From: Poecilobothrus nobilitatus
Taxonomy: Eukaryota; Arthropoda; Insecta; Diptera; Dolichopodidae
Length of the DNA stretch: 64,000 nt
Reading direction: 5' to 3'
Assembly (NCBI GenBank): GCA_947095535.1
Contig: OX352774.1
Location: forward strand, 267,007,843 to 267,071,842
Position 1 is the stretch's first letter, and every line of letters starts with the position of its first letter. Positions 21,430-33,619 of the stretch are shown piece after piece. The position numbers were made by a program, and so were the translations under genes. Below the pieces are notes generated by a model. That model saw nothing but the letters and a program-made list of their open reading frames with translations. It was not told the origin of the DNA and ran no database searches.

Positions 21430-22165
21430 GTAACACCTCGAAATAAGCGAGCTAGATATACCTTCAAAGGTATGGATCGGATCAGAAAAAAATTCTAAGT
21501 CGATTGAGCCATGTCCGTCAGCACGCTAACTCAAAAACTAAGAAAGCTAGAATCTTGAAATTTACACAAAATATTCTAGGAGCAATTTGTAGGTTCCTTA
21601 TTTTTTTTGGTTGAGTTCCGACCAAAACTTCGGGTAGCTCTCGAACACCTAACTTTTAGATTCCCACATTTTTTTGAAATAGAGCTATGAAATTTTAACT
21701 GCTGATAGATGTCACAAAAATATTAATTTTATTTTTAATAACTTTTTTTTGTAGCCTCACCCGTTATGGAGCAACAGCTCCCCAAAGGTTCAAAAAAGCT
21801 CTATATTTAAATTGTTATAACACAAGTTGTATAAGGTATATCTTCATTTTGAAAACGGCAAACGATTACTGCTTTTATTAGCTTTAAAGGTATATATGTG
21901 GCATACGGTGTCTTAATTTACCGTTATGCGAAACTAAAATTTTGCAAAATCCTTTAACCCTTCTATCTGCTAAACGGTTTAAGTTGGAAACTTGAAACTT
22001 TGATAGAAGTTAGATCTTTGAAAATAAGTATGTGTCATTTCAGACATTTTTTTTGTATCACCCCCCGTTTAGGAGCTGTAAGGGGTCAAAAACTGAAAAT
22101 TTCCTATTTTTAAACACCTGTAACTTGAACACCTGTTAAAATTTTTTTGAAGTAATACACAAAAA
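21430..22165. repeat. Diverged dispersed repeat
   Basis: This is non-coding sequence of the type seen in insect interspersed repeats, with CGATTGAGCCATGTCCGTCA near 21501 and two related segments around CTAAACGGTTTAAGTTGGAA (21969) and TGTATCACCCCCCGTTTAGG (22054). It resembles the Helitron-like minisatellites in style but not closely in sequence. The boundaries are uncertain. Confidence 0.45.
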
Positions 22166-22819
22166 TTAAAGCTTCAACATTATACTCTTATTTCGGTTAA
22201 CAACTTTTTTTAATAATATAGGGTTACTTTATAATTGACGAAAGTGTTACTTGATTTTTTCAAATTTTCTAACAAATTTTTTGCGTTTTGTTTTACTCGA
22301 TAATTTGAAATTGTTGAAGATATAATGCGTAGTACATCAAAATGTAAATAAATAAACAACATAACGATTGCTTGAAGAATTTTTATTTATATGATATTAT
22401 GTATATACTTATACTTATATATTTTTCCTTCTTTTAATAACTCTACTGATTTCTCGAACAATAAACCTTATTTAATGCTTCTAATTGATAGAAATAATAA
22501 TAATTATACACAGTATAAGACGATAATGACAGTATCCATAGTATTAATGAGGTTGATAGCATTAATGATAATAATAATGACAATAGTATCAATAATACTA
22601 GCTTGTTAATCTCTGTTACCGAACCGGCATCTTCTTCTGATTTGGGCAATAATGGTTATCCTAATTTTGTTTATGGGGGTACTAATAAAACTAAGTTGGA
22701 CAATAGTAATAATAATACTAGCACTTCAATTGGCACCACAAGTAAATCATTTGTCAAACCTTTTATATGCCGCCAATTATTAAAATGACATATGAATCGC
22801 TGCAGGGTGTTATGTTCAT

Positions 22820-23090
22820 ATGATAGCACATATGTTCTTTCAAGAAATTGACTTTGGTTTAATTAGTAAAATTTATGGTAATGATCTACAGCAAATTATT
22901 AGTTATCCTAATAGTAATAACAATTGGTTAGATCTTTCCATCACTCTATCGTATGTATTTTCGAATGCATATGATAGAGTGATGGTTAAACCCGTTGATG
23001 ATGCAGATAATCTTTTTACTAACACTACTCATCATAACGTAATCATTTTCGAGTTTTCCACTTCTATTCCACTCTTGACTATCTGATCTC
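22820..23090 (+). pseudogene. Possible LINE endonuclease C-terminal remnant
   Basis: This 88-residue frame reads GNDLQQIISYPNSNNNWLDL, then DRVMVKPVDDADNLFTN and HHNVIIFEF. The order 'QI...P-x(5)-LDL...D-x-H-x-x-I-x-F' is that of the C-terminal third of LINE EEP endonucleases, where HHN would replace DH. The similarity is weak. Upstream (22391-22790) is ATA/AATAAT-rich sequence without clear homology. Confidence 0.35.
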
Positions 23091-23336
23091 GCTGACTATC
23101 AAAGAATTAATAATGCAAAGTATTAATAATGGTATAGAGGTTAGTTTTGTGATTAGGTCCTGTGTAAAAAAACCGATGAAGTCGGACACTGTAGTGGAAC
23201 CCTCTCATAATGTTCGAATAAAATATGATTTGTTCTAAAAAAACCACGTGGCAGACAAAAAAAATGATTTCAATCAAATTTGGTATACGGATTGGTCTTA
23301 CGCTTCTGCATCAGGACACAAAATTTAAAGTCTGCA

Positions 23337-23684
23337 GCTTCAGTGAATCCGCCTTAAAATATTTGAATATGAATATTTATTTGACATATTCTAGAGAGCA
23401 AAATATAGTAATTGGTATACGATTTGAATGAAATTTGGTATAAATGTTACTCTTGCAATATAGTTGATGCTAAAATGTTGGTGAACTTTAATGCAACATA
23501 AAAAAGTTGCCAAATGTTGTCGATGTATCATGAAAATGTTCTTAGCTTCAGTGGGTCCGCCTTAAAATATCCGAATACGAATTTTATTTGATATGTTCTA
23601 GAGCACGTAGTAATTGTTATACGATTTAAATGAAATTTGGTTTAAATCTTACTCTTGCGATATAGTTGATGCTAAAATAATTTG
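23337..23684 (+). repeat. Tandem repeat, two units with period about 210 bp
   Basis: Units start at 23337 and 23547 with CTTCAGTGAATCCGCCTTAA and CTTCAGTGGGTCCGCCTTAA. Both contain a TATAGTTGATGCTAAAAT segment. Open frame 23225-23431 is an accident of the repeat. The block is followed by a GC-richer TTGGGGCCGGGACCCGGAC segment at about 23721. Confidence 0.7.
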
Positions 23685-24069
23685 AGCCTAGAAACTTAAG
23701 TGGGTCTTAGCCCTACTATTGGGGCCGGGACCCGGACACTTCAACCTCCTAAGATAGATGAGGGGGTACATTCCTAAACCAAGAAACATGTGTTTGAATT
23801 GTAATCAAAAAAGCCGCTAACCTAAGAGTAGCCCAAAACTCGTAGTATATTTAAGAGCCTTTTTAGTTCAAAAAATCATATAAAAATAAAAATAAATTAT
23901 TCATACTTAAATTTATTATAACTTATAAAAATATAAATGAAAAGGTTACCAGCTTTTTTATGAGTGCATGAGCAAAAAAATGAGCTTTTTTATGAGTAAA
24001 AAAAATTTGAAGAAAGAGGTACATAATACATATATAAAATAAAAACCAAAAAATTAATGTATTATGTAG

Positions 24070-24225
24070 TTACATAACATTTTTCTGACGCTCATAAAAA
24101 TTTTTTATTTCATTTTGTCTTTGTATTAATAGATTCTTTTTTCAACTCTAAAACTTCTGGTGTAAAAAAAGAAGAATGAAACTACACGTAACAAGCACGG
24201 GTGAAACGTAATGAAAAGTAACGAC
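24070..24225 (+). repeat. Dispersed repeat shared with 46455-46625
   Basis: CATAACATTTTTCTGACGCTC, then CAACTCTAAAACTTCTGG and a GAATGAAACTACACG stretch match, with many differences, the block next to the piggyBac remnant at 46455-46625. The block runs to near the end of the Tc1 remnant region. Its nature is unknown. Confidence 0.5.
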
Positions 24226-24538
24226 GGATTGTGATGTTTCGTACGATTGTATTTTTATTTTTAGTACATTACTAAATACAATCAATATTAGCTGGGATAT
24301 TTTGTGTGACTGTATTGTATATTACGAGCCCTTCGTCATCGAATTTCGCACAACTTATAATGTGTAAGAAAGTCTGAAATTAAAACTCTTAAATAAACAA
24401 AGTTTATAAAAATTCTCCAATTTTTACTATTTTATGTTAAAAATAAGAACATTTAGAATTTAAAATAGTATTGAAACAAAAATTTATTCATAATAATAAT
24501 TAATAAAAAAGTAATTTATAAAAAACAAATTGATTCAA

Positions 24539-25496
24539 CTAAGTTCGTAGAATTTTTGGCAGTCTTCTGGCTTTATTTTTGACCAAATTTCTGCCAGTTT
24601 TTGTCTAAATTCGTCTTTTGTTCGTGGACGTGCACATCTTAATTCATTTTTATAATGCGCCATAAATTTTCTATCGGATTACGATCCGGATTTGAAGATG
24701 CCCACTTCATTACATTAATTTTATTTTCAGCTAACCACTTTTTAGTGCTTTTAGCTGGTATGGTAGCTTGCACCGTCTTGCTGAAACACTATTTCATCAT
24801 TAAACTCAAGATTTTCTTTTGGTGGAAGCAGATATGCAGTTAAAATACTTTTTTATTTTTCAGCATTAACTATTCCATCAATAAAACACAGCTCTCCTAC
24901 TTCTTTACTAGACATACAGTCCCATCAGCCCTGCAGGAAATTTTATTGTCCTTTTCAAACAGTCGGTATGATATGCTTCATTTTTAGTTCGTATAACACG
25001 ACCTCTTTGATCTCTAACTGAAATATCACATTTTGATTCATCACTGAATAAAACAGAATTCCATTGTTCTTGTGTCCAATTTAAATGTGCTTTAGTCCAA
25101 GCTAATCTTCTTTTTTTTTGCTTCACTGTAAATATTAGTTTCGCTTAGGCCTGCAGTTAACAACGTGTCTCTTTATTCTGCATTTTTCTTTTAAAATTTT
25201 TTATATTACCTTATAAAACTTAAATCCCATAGATTTCATTCGCCTGAGACAAGTAGATGTTGAAATATTTTTTTTATTCTATTCATCCAAAGAGTTTTCA
25301 ATTTTTTTTTTACCACCAGCATATTTCTTCTTACCTATTTGAACAGTTTCCTTATAATTTATAATTATGTATTGAACAGAACTTTTTGGCCATTTTAAAT
25401 TGCTTGGTTATTTATTACATTATATGATTTTGAATTTTTAAATTCATTAATTATTTTTTCTCGCAAATCAGTACTAATTGCTTTACCACAAGGCAT
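24539..25496 (-). pseudogene. Tc1-like transposase pseudogene
   Basis: The minus strand begins MPCGKAISTDLREKII at 25496, a typical Tc1 N-terminus. It passes through a decayed helix-turn-helix region and then an open stretch (25126-24908) with LAWTKAHLNWTQEQWNSVLF followed by SDESKCD, the segment carrying the second catalytic Asp. Further on, in shifted frames, are traces of the DGAxCHTS segment and of SxNPDxNPIENLW (read as SSNPDRNPIEN across shifts), which carries the last acidic residue. It ends in LPKILRT and a stop at 24539. Several frame shifts and stops make it dead. The length of about 320 codons fits the family. I could not identify the terminal inverted repeats. Confidence 0.8.
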
Positions 25497-26193
25497 ATTG
25501 AAAAATTATAAAATACATTCAAATGTTTTGCTAGAGTATTTTACTAAATTTTGACATAAGAAATGAACGGTAAACCTGGAATACTCATTAATTATAAAAT
25601 AGTTAAGAATTAAAATGTGTTATTGGAGCTAAAGGTGACGAATTGTCTTGGATATTTGAATTTAGTTATTTAGTATATTTTTTTGTTTAATGCTTTTGTA
25701 ATTTGTTTTGTTATAATATTATGTTAAGTTAATTCAATTATTAAAAATGTAGTTTTATTTTATATCTATACATATTTATTATTTTGTATTGTTTTAATTA
25801 GCTTTTAATTTTTAAAAATATTTCAATCTTTTGTTTTTCTTTTTAATAAACCCAGGATTTTTTATGCCAATTGGAAAATTAATAGCTATTGCATTTCAAT
25901 ATACATACATATATACATGCATACATATTTTAAAATTTTCCAGTTGACTTTTTGCCTACTAAAATTAACTTTATTCTTTTCTTTCCTAACTTTTTTATTT
26001 TTTCTTATATTATATTGATTTCTAGAATCTATTAAAATACTAAAAATCAATTCATTTGATGAATTTCAAATCAAAAAACTTAAATTCAACACTTGCTTAC
26101 TAAATTTTAAGTAAATGTATATTAAATTTTACACTGTGCAACATTTTTACACTTTCAAATTCATCGCTTTCAAATCAAAAATTTTTTCGAAGG
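25497..26193. other. Intergenic, no gene recognised
   Basis: AT-rich DNA that may include the left-over 5' end of the Tc1 element. No motif is recognised. Confidence 0.45.
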
Positions 26194-28382
26194 ATCTATA
26201 ATTATAATTTAGTAGTTTTCAGCCACACACTACGTATTATGAATTCCGTTTCAAGCGTTGAATATCAGTAACTACATATTTTTTACGATTTTTCTACTCT
26301 AAAACCTATACATAATATCTGATAATATTAATAATAAAAAACATAAACAACACATTTCATATTTACATTACAGTAGTATGGTACCTACGATAGTCGGCAG
26401 TAGTATAAAACGTACACAACAGAACAGAATAATAAAAAAAAATTATAAGAGACATTCTCACTTACTCTCTTTAAAATTGTGTATTCTTTTTTTCCTCTCG
26501 AGTCACGAGCCTCGACTCTACTCGACTCGACCTCAACGGCTCAACTATTCTTTGGCTATATTCTGTATGTAATGTGCTTAAAACTTTTGCATGTATAAAG
26601 AAAAAAATTTAAAAATTGATAAAAATTGTCAAAAATTATCACAACACAATATTTATTGAAATTTTAAATAATGATGAATGATATTGATCTGATATTAATA
26701 ATCAATATGTATCTAAGTATGTACTTATGTACAAACAGCGGGCGAGTCTCTTTAAAATTCAAATATATAATTGTTTTGGTTTTTTACTTTTCTATTAAAT
26801 TGTTGCATTTATGTATGAATGTTTGTATATTATTTGAAGCGATTAGAAAACTTTTCTAATTATATTTTTTTTTGAATTCAATCTCTTCTCATATACTTAA
26901 ATTTGAGTATACAGCAGTTCTTACAATACAACCAAAATTAAATTTCAATAATTTTTTATTTTTAAATATTTTGTATGTCAATTTTATGCAGGGCTACCAT
27001 TTGTACAATTGTGGTAATATTTGTACGGTTTTCTCGCCCTCTATACCATGTTACATGTACAATTTTAATCAAGGATTGTACGCCAGGTATAGGGTCTTTT
27101 TAGATTTTAAATTTTTTACATTAGGGCAAGGTAAAACGAACAACGGCAATATTGTTACAGACAACGTTGCTCATTAAAAAAATTGAACTGTATTTTGCTT
27201 CAAACTTTGTTTGCATTTTACGAATGTTTTACGGATACCTATTCTGTTTTCCCCACGTACCTTTAAAACATTTATTTGAAACTCGATAAATAACTAGACA
27301 TAATAGTCCTCACTTACAATACCAAATAATCTAAATATAGGTACACCAACTACAGGCTCTTTATACAATTTAATTCTGTTTTGGGGTTATTTTAAAAATA
27401 ATTAGTGTTTTGACGAATTTGGTTTTGCTTTCTGAATTTTTACGGATGGTACTTTTTCCATATATTCTATTTTTCTAAACTCCAACTGTCTATTATATGA
27501 ATTGGGATTCAACATAGAATTTAACTACACATTAACAGGGGCCCCTAGTATACAATATATTTTCAAGTATGTGCCTATGTATACTCGTATACACATTACA
27601 GTATTATTGGTGAGTATTAGGGTATTAGTAAATTTAAATAAAATGAAATTAAAAAAAGTTGTCAAAAAATTTTGTTCTCTATATAGTGTAGTTTCTTTAT
27701 GCTATTAAGTACCGTTAAAAAGGCAAATGAGTTGTTTTATTATTGTTTTATTTTATCTTTCAAAATTCAATTTGAAGTCAAAAAAATTTGTTCACAAATT
27801 ATATTTTTAATGTGATATACATAATAACATATTTTTATTTTTTATTTATAAAGAAATAAATTAGAAATATTTCTCAAAAGAGGCTGTTAAGCTCGTACAG
27901 AGTATATTTAATTAATTTGTTATTTTATTAATTACAGATTTTTTTTTTATATTTTTAAATTTTTGACAATTTAAATATTTTAAATCAGATGGTAACATTT
28001 TTTCTGGTGTTGTACTGGTGTACATCTTAGTTTGTTGACATTTCTATGTTCGTTTTTATATTATTTGATAGTGTTTTATGAATATGCAGAATTTGTGATA
28101 ATTCAATATTATCTTTTATTTATATTATGTACTAGGGGCCCTGTAGCTGGTGTGTAAGTATATTTTATCGTGATATCTAAATTACAAAAAATTCGTATTG
28201 TATAAAAAATTTCTTGATTCCAAAAGAAAACAAAAAAAGCATGATTCTATTATATATATACATACATATGTTATGTTATTCTAACAGAAAATCGAATCCA
28301 AATTATGTACTTATATTAAAATTTTAGCGGAATGTCATAAATCGTAGTGTGTGGCTTAAAAGTACTAAATTATAATTATAGA
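26194..28382. mobile_element. Inverted-repeat-bounded DNA element, 2.2 kb
   Basis: The ends carry a perfect 20-bp inverted repeat TCTATAATTATAATTTAGTA (26194-26213 and 28363-28382). It continues with few mismatches as TTTTCAGCCACACACTACG and TTTTAAGCCACACACTACG. A third, single copy of this end is at 41985-42058. No transposase is visible inside; small frames such as 26872-27177 have no motif. I see no target-site duplication, so the superfamily stays open. A second inverted-repeat element (27536-28143) lies within it. Confidence 0.5.
27536..28143. mobile_element. Putative hAT-like MITE, 608 bp
   Basis: The left end CAGGGGCCCCTAGTATA (27536-27552) and the complement of the right end, CAGGGCCCCTAGTACATA, form terminal inverted repeats beginning CAGGG, the hAT style. 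The flanks do not give a clear 8-bp duplication. The right flank, TAGCTGGTGTGTA, is complementary to ACACCAACTACAGG at 27343-27356, so the true left end may be upstream. The interior is non-coding. Confidence 0.45.
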
Positions 28383-28859
28383 TGTCTTGAAATTATTAAT
28401 ATGTTCAGAACACTTCTACGATATGTTATTGTAAAATATCAAAATAATGGACACGGAATTGAATAGTTCAACAGGCATGTGTCGTAGCTGATCAATTTAA
28501 TTGTCCATTAAATGGTTCATTAAATTGTTGAAAAATTTGATGTGGAATAGGGGCCTAATTTTAGGTAAAATTTAAAAAAATTAAATTTTTTAAATAAAAC
28601 GAAGCAAAGAAGCAATTAAAACCAAAAGTTTTTAAATGCACACATTTCAAAAAAACCAGTCTAGAATAAAAATTTATCACTATTTTTTTCAAAATCAAGA
28701 TACACTTTCTTCAGTTTTAAGCTAACCCTAGGTACTCAATAGAAGGAAATACATACAAAAATTTTTTCTGAGGTATACTAATTCGCAAAATTCTCTTTTC
28801 TAAATTTCAAGGTTCTATTCTGACTAAATACAGAGAAACTAAAAATATTAAGCAGAACT
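28383..28859. other. Intergenic, no gene recognised
   Basis: AT-rich. GTCCATTAAATGGTTCATTAA near 28502 is a small imperfect duplication. No coding signal. Confidence 0.4.
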
Positions 28860-29110
28860 TGAGACATAAATATTTCAAAATAGGGTTTTCCAACTGTAGC
28901 TATAGGTCCGTAATGGATACTACATAAAAATGTTGTTCCACAACATTAATTTTGTAATAAAACCTAAGTACCTTATATACGTACATGGCGAAAATTTCAT
29001 AGCTCTATCTTAAACGATGTAGCAGTTTTGTAAAGAGACAAAGGACGGACGGACAGAGTGAAACTAATAATTTTCAAACATTTTTTGAAAAATCTACTAA
29101 AAAGGAACAA
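28860..29110. repeat. Dispersed repeat with GACGGACGGAC motif, diverged copy
   Basis: It shares the order GTTGTNCNACAACATT, then GTTTTGTAAAGAGACAAAGG and GACGGACGGACAGAGTG with the blocks at 15197-15425 and 33155-33400, but it is more diverged. Non-coding. Confidence 0.55.
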
Positions 29111-30959
29111 TGCATTTTCAAAAATAGTTTTAAAATTAAACTTTATTAATAAATCAAGGAAAGATATTTATTGAAAAAAAAAAACTAAATGATCAAAAAT
29201 TCGCAAAAAATGAAAATACAATTTTTTATAATCACTATGTTGTATGTGAAATTACATTAGGTCATTTTTAGTAATTTAAAACTTTTTAAACTCGTATTTA
29301 TAAAGCTCAAAAAGTAAACTAAACCACACTTGACTAGTAGTTTTTAAAAAAAAAAACAACTTGTTTTACTTTTTTCATAATTTTTATCGCCTACATATAC
29401 ATACATATGTATCACTAACATAATTAACTATCTCGGAAAAGGAAGTTTTTGTTTTAATACGAGTATATTATATATTATACATACGTAATAAATATATTAT
29501 GTGCCTACTTCATTTTTTTTTTCATAAATTATTTAAAATAAAAAAAATAACTATATACTCACAAAATAATTGGAAAAGTAATAGTTTACTTTCTTTGTTA
29601 CATTTTTTAAATATAAATTTGTACTTTTACTTTCTGGCTTTCTTTCTTTGTTTCTTTTACGTTTTTACTTTTCAGCCAACTTACAATATTTTAAAATGCA
29701 CACTTCTTGATTTTTTATTTTACTTAAAAAATTTACTTTTTATTGAATACCATTGTAGCTTTAATTTACCATTAAATTAATGGTTTGCACGCAACTGATC
29801 ATTGACTAAACAAAAACAAAATTTTAAATAATATTCTGTATTAACAAAATTTATTTTATTATACATATACGTACATATGTACATACATATGTATATTAAT
29901 TTTTGTTTTTTTTTATATAAATTTATCCATTTTGTTTAAAACTATATTTTACAAAATACTATAATTTTTGGTAAATAATAAAGAAAATTAATATTTGCTT
30001 ATTGACCTACAAATATTTCGCAATGGAGCCTTTTAGTAACAGATTAAGTTCGAAAAAGTTTTATTTCCGAAATTATGTTCCTTAAAAATGTTGTTAAAAT
30101 ACAAAAATATTTAAAAAAAATTATTAATATAGCCAACCAACTCTTCACCAGGATCCTATAGTTATCATAATTATAATATAGTCTAATAACTTGCATGTTG
30201 CATGATTTATAATATTTAAAATCTTATTTCAATTTTGAAAAATTTAGAAAATCTTTATTATTGAGAAAAAAAAATTAAATTATTTGTTTACGTTTACAAT
30301 AAGTTATAGCAATTTCACATATCGTTCACTTTTTGACAAAATGTATATTGCAATATTTTAGTATACTTACTTCTACTTCTACATATTAATCTTCCATTTT
30401 TTTTTTTAACATTAAGTGAAAAAATGTAATTTAAAATATGTTGTAGAGACAATTGAAAAAAAGATAATACGGGACTGGTAGCAAGACAGGATTGATAAGA
30501 AGTAAAATATTTGTTTTAGTTTATTACTTCAAAAATTCATCTCATTTAAATGTTCCGAAATTTATTATTAAAATATTTCAGTTAAAAACATAATTGTGAC
30601 CTAATTAATAACTTAAAAAATATGATGCGTGAACTGTGAATATAAGAAAATAAATAAAACAAATGATATATCAATTTTGGCTAAACATTCTAAACATTCG
30701 AATAAAATAAAATACATTTTTATTCGAAAGTTCGAATATTCGAATTTTTATTCATAGATATCTAAATGTATTTTTACATTTGAAAACAAATTAGTTTATA
30801 TGATAATAATTTAACCGAAGTTAATTTCTAACATTTTAAAGTAATAACTTAAAAGAACAATTTACTTTTGATCAATAGAGACAAACATTCGAAAACAATT
30901 TATTGGTAAAGAGTTAACAAGTACCAAATGTTTTTCTTAGGTAACTTATGCTAAGATAT
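29111..30959. other. Intergenic, no gene recognised
   Basis: Very AT-rich sequence with ACATATGTATGTAC-type simple repeats at about 29398-29412 and 29865-29895. The open frame 29499-29780 is F/L/K-rich low-complexity and not supported as a gene. Confidence 0.5.
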
Positions 30960-31019
30960 CAAAGATCTTTCTTCTCCCAAAATTTCAAGGTTCTAATCCA
31001 TCGCGGCTCGAGAGCGTTT

Positions 31020-31260
31020 TAAAGTGTTTTGGTTTTTCGTTGTCCTGTCTAAACGGTTTGACCGATTGTCCCGCTTAAACGGCTTAATCAATTGATTGGA
31101 AAATTTGCAAAACTGTTTCCCTTTAGCAGAAAACTTACTAAGTTAAATTGGTTACGATCCATTTATCCGTTTCGGCACCAGGACTGAATGAAGTTTTTGA
31201 ATTTTTATGTTTTCGTGCTTAAACGTTTTGACCAATTAAGTTGACAATTTGCACATTAGC
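31020..31260 (+). repeat. Minisatellite of the Helitron-like unit, second locus
   Basis: Two units carry AAACGGTTTGACCGATTGT or CGGCTTAATCAATTGATTGG, and one TTACGATCCATTTATCCGTTT, then TTCGGCACCAGGACTGAATG and a GAAGTTT end. They match the units at 13780-14185. Together with 32395-32540 and 33155-33400 they mark a second, disrupted copy of the Helitron-like unit. Confidence 0.65.
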
Positions 31261-31490
31261 ACATTATTTTATTTAATAATGACATTGACTAAATTGAGAA
31301 GAATAAAAACGTGTACGAGATGTCGACTTCGAAAATATCAAGTTCATCCATTTTATAAGACAAGACAACATTATGAGGAATATTTTACGTTAATGCGTGG
31401 ACTTGAGTTATATCCAATACATTTTTTTGAATATTTTAGAATGAGCCGTGACCAGTTCCATTTTATTTTGTCAAAAAATAAGACCTGAAT
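31260..31490 (+). pseudogene. PIF/Harbinger transposase, N-terminal fragment
   Basis: The frame reads RLRKYQVHPFYKTRQHYEEY, then FTLMRGLELYPIHFFEYFRM, SRDQFHFILS and a stop. The pattern 'R-x-x-W/Y-x-V-H-P...Y-x-x-L...F-x-x-Y-F-R-M-S...F' is the conserved N-terminal region of insect PIF/Harbinger nucleases. Only about 70 residues remain: the DDE nuclease domain and the Myb-like partner gene are absent. It directly follows the minisatellite, and the join looks like a truncation breakpoint. Confidence 0.7.
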
Positions 31491-31552
31491 GCACCTCTCA
31501 ACGAATTCAATTTTTTTTTATATTTATCAACAGCAAATTAATTTCATACTCA

Positions 31553-31745
31553 GGTCAAAAATAATATATAAAATATAATAAAATAATCTAAACAAAATAT
31601 TAAATATAATTATAATTGAATACTTGTACCGAGATGGCCCACATGCTAGAGGCGAAAGGGTCCTAAAAATATCGGTTGATTTATATTTATATCTTATAAT
31701 CTATTTTGATTTATATCTGCACGATATAATATAAAAAATAATATT
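31553..31745 (+). mobile_element. SINE-1 copy 2, 5'-truncated
   Basis: It matches the body and tail of SINE-1 from CAGGTCAAAAATAATATATA through a TACTTGTACCGAGATGGCCC segment to the A/T-rich tail. The tRNA-like head with the A and B boxes is missing. A local duplication (TATTTATATCTTATAATC) lengthens the 3' part. No clear target-site duplication was found. Confidence 0.7.
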
Positions 31746-32394
31746 TTACACATACAATATCTAAATATAAAAAATACCTGTTTTGCATAAAATATTCAAA
31801 TATTTTTAAATTTATTTGAATATTCTTTAGAATCTTTTGCATACAAACATGCACTTCACTTCAATTATTAATTTGGTTTCAAATTCACGAAGTTTACTTT
31901 ATTTTCTAGAATTAATTTTTTCTTTTCTTTTTTTGAAATTTCCATTTTAAACCAAAAATTTTAAAACTTAAGTCAGTAACAAAATTTAAGTCTGAACTCA
32001 TTGAAATACAAAATTATAATGAAATATGTATGTCAAAAATTGCATCAAAATTTTTTCAATGACAAACTGAAATGGGAATAAATGAAACTTATGTCATTGG
32101 AACAATTACATATGCAAAATTACTGGAAAATAATTGCCAATCCGGAAAATCACAAAATTAAAAAAAAACATATTTAACTTAAAATTTAAAAATTTGTAGC
32201 TAAATTAATTCTTTAGAAATTATTTAATCATTAAATCAACACTTTTGTTAAATTTTATATGTCTTTGCGGCAAAAAACTGAAAATAAAAATTTACCGGAA
32301 GCATTTAAATGCTATAACTGGCGCCATTAGAAAACATATTCACATGTCAGAAGAGTATATTTAATCAAATACTACATGCATATTTTAAGAACAC
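31746..32394. other. Intergenic, no gene recognised
   Basis: AT-rich and non-coding. No repeat was recognised. Confidence 0.45.
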
Positions 32395-32540
32395 AAAATC
32401 TTACAGTTCTTACACAAGTTTTTAGACTTATTTAATATCCATTTGAAGACGTAATTATGTATTACAAAAAACTAACGTAAAAAAATTCTGGTTGATTTAT
32501 AAAGGTAAAAATAATCCTCTCTTTTTTATATTAAAATGAG
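32395..32540 (+). repeat. Paralogue of the SINE-1 host site (empty site)
   Basis: It aligns with 14770-14912 plus 15151-15180. The segment GGTTGATTTATAAAGGTAAAA, then ATAATCCTCTCTTTTTTAT corresponds to the sequence that flanks SINE-1 copy 1, but here there is no SINE. Confidence 0.65.
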
Positions 32541-32559
32541 GAAGAGTGCATAAGAGCAG

Positions 32560-33150
32560 ATTGTGTTAACTCTAGGATACCCGTATGAACGTAATATATG
32601 CTGTTTCCATAAAACTTGATCATCTTTTACAAAATTTCAGTTGTTTTAGTACCGACGTTAAGTACCGAGATATATTTATGTAACTTGTGGAGTTGTAGGA
32701 CAGCTACTCGGATCTGTTGTATCAGCACAGCCAAATATTACAGAAGTTAAGGTCCTAAAACTTCATCATCTTTTGTGCGATTTCAGATCCCTAGTTACCA
32801 TTAACTTCCAAGATTCCTAGCTACTTGCTGCTCTACCACAACCAAATTTTATAGAAGTTATTAACATACAATTCGACATCCTTTTACAAAATTTCAGATA
32901 CCTAGCCTAGCCTAGACCTAGACTCTGAGTCATTTTTATGTAAAAAGAAAAGTTATATGGCAGCTATCCGAACCTATATTTTACAGATGTTGTTTGCCTG
33001 TAACTCAACACTTTTTGGCAATTTCAGATACCTAACTTCAAAAGACACTGACTTATTTCCAAATAAAAAAAGAAGTTGTATAGCAGCTCCATCTAGGTCA
33101 TGTACATGTACATAAATGTGCATGTACATATGTATGTTCATACGGGTATA
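32560..33150 (+). repeat. Degenerate tandem repeat, unit about 110 bp
   Basis: At least four units carry a CATC(C)TTTTACAAAATTTCAG-type core (near 32624, 32768, 32879 and 33010), each followed by a CTAG/ACTT segment and GGCAGCTAT- or ACAGCTACT-like sequence. The first copy of the larger unit (14.9-15.4 kb) lacks this array. Non-coding. Confidence 0.55.
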
Positions 33151-33154
33151 AATA

Positions 33155-33400
33155 TGGTAAGAGATGCACGCATTTAAAAATAAGCTCTTTCGAAATTTGA
33201 AGAGTGACGGCGAGAATGCAGAAAAAAGTTCTTCTACAACATTGCTTTTTTAAGAGACCTCTGCCTGGTTAAAATTTCAATGCTCTTTATTAAGTGTATA
33301 AGTTTTGTAAGCAGAACTTAATAGAATATATATAAAGAGCAGAATTTACTAATAGAAAATTTTTCAAAATTTTTTTGAAAAATGTGTTTAAAAGGGTAGT
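33155..33400. repeat. Dispersed repeat, GACGGACGGAC family, copy 2
   Basis: It closely follows 15197-15425 from GAGATGCACGCATTTAAAAA through CTTCTACAACATTGCTTTTT to TTTTTGAAAAATGTGTTTAA. The GACGGACGG motif itself is replaced by an AACTTAATAGAATATATATA insertion. Confidence 0.6.
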
Positions 33401-33619
33401 TCTAGACTAAGTATTTTAGAATATTTAAATTACAAAAGAATATTCTATAAATTTTTATTTTTGCTATTTACTCGTAAATATACTAAAATACTTAGTTTGA
33501 CTCCAAAAAATTGTTCATACTGGCTTCAAAAATAAACTTAAAACTTTATATGAAACTGTTCGTCTGTATAGTTTTGAGAAGGGATATGGCTTAAAGGCTT
33601 TGGGAAGGTTGAGTTTGTT

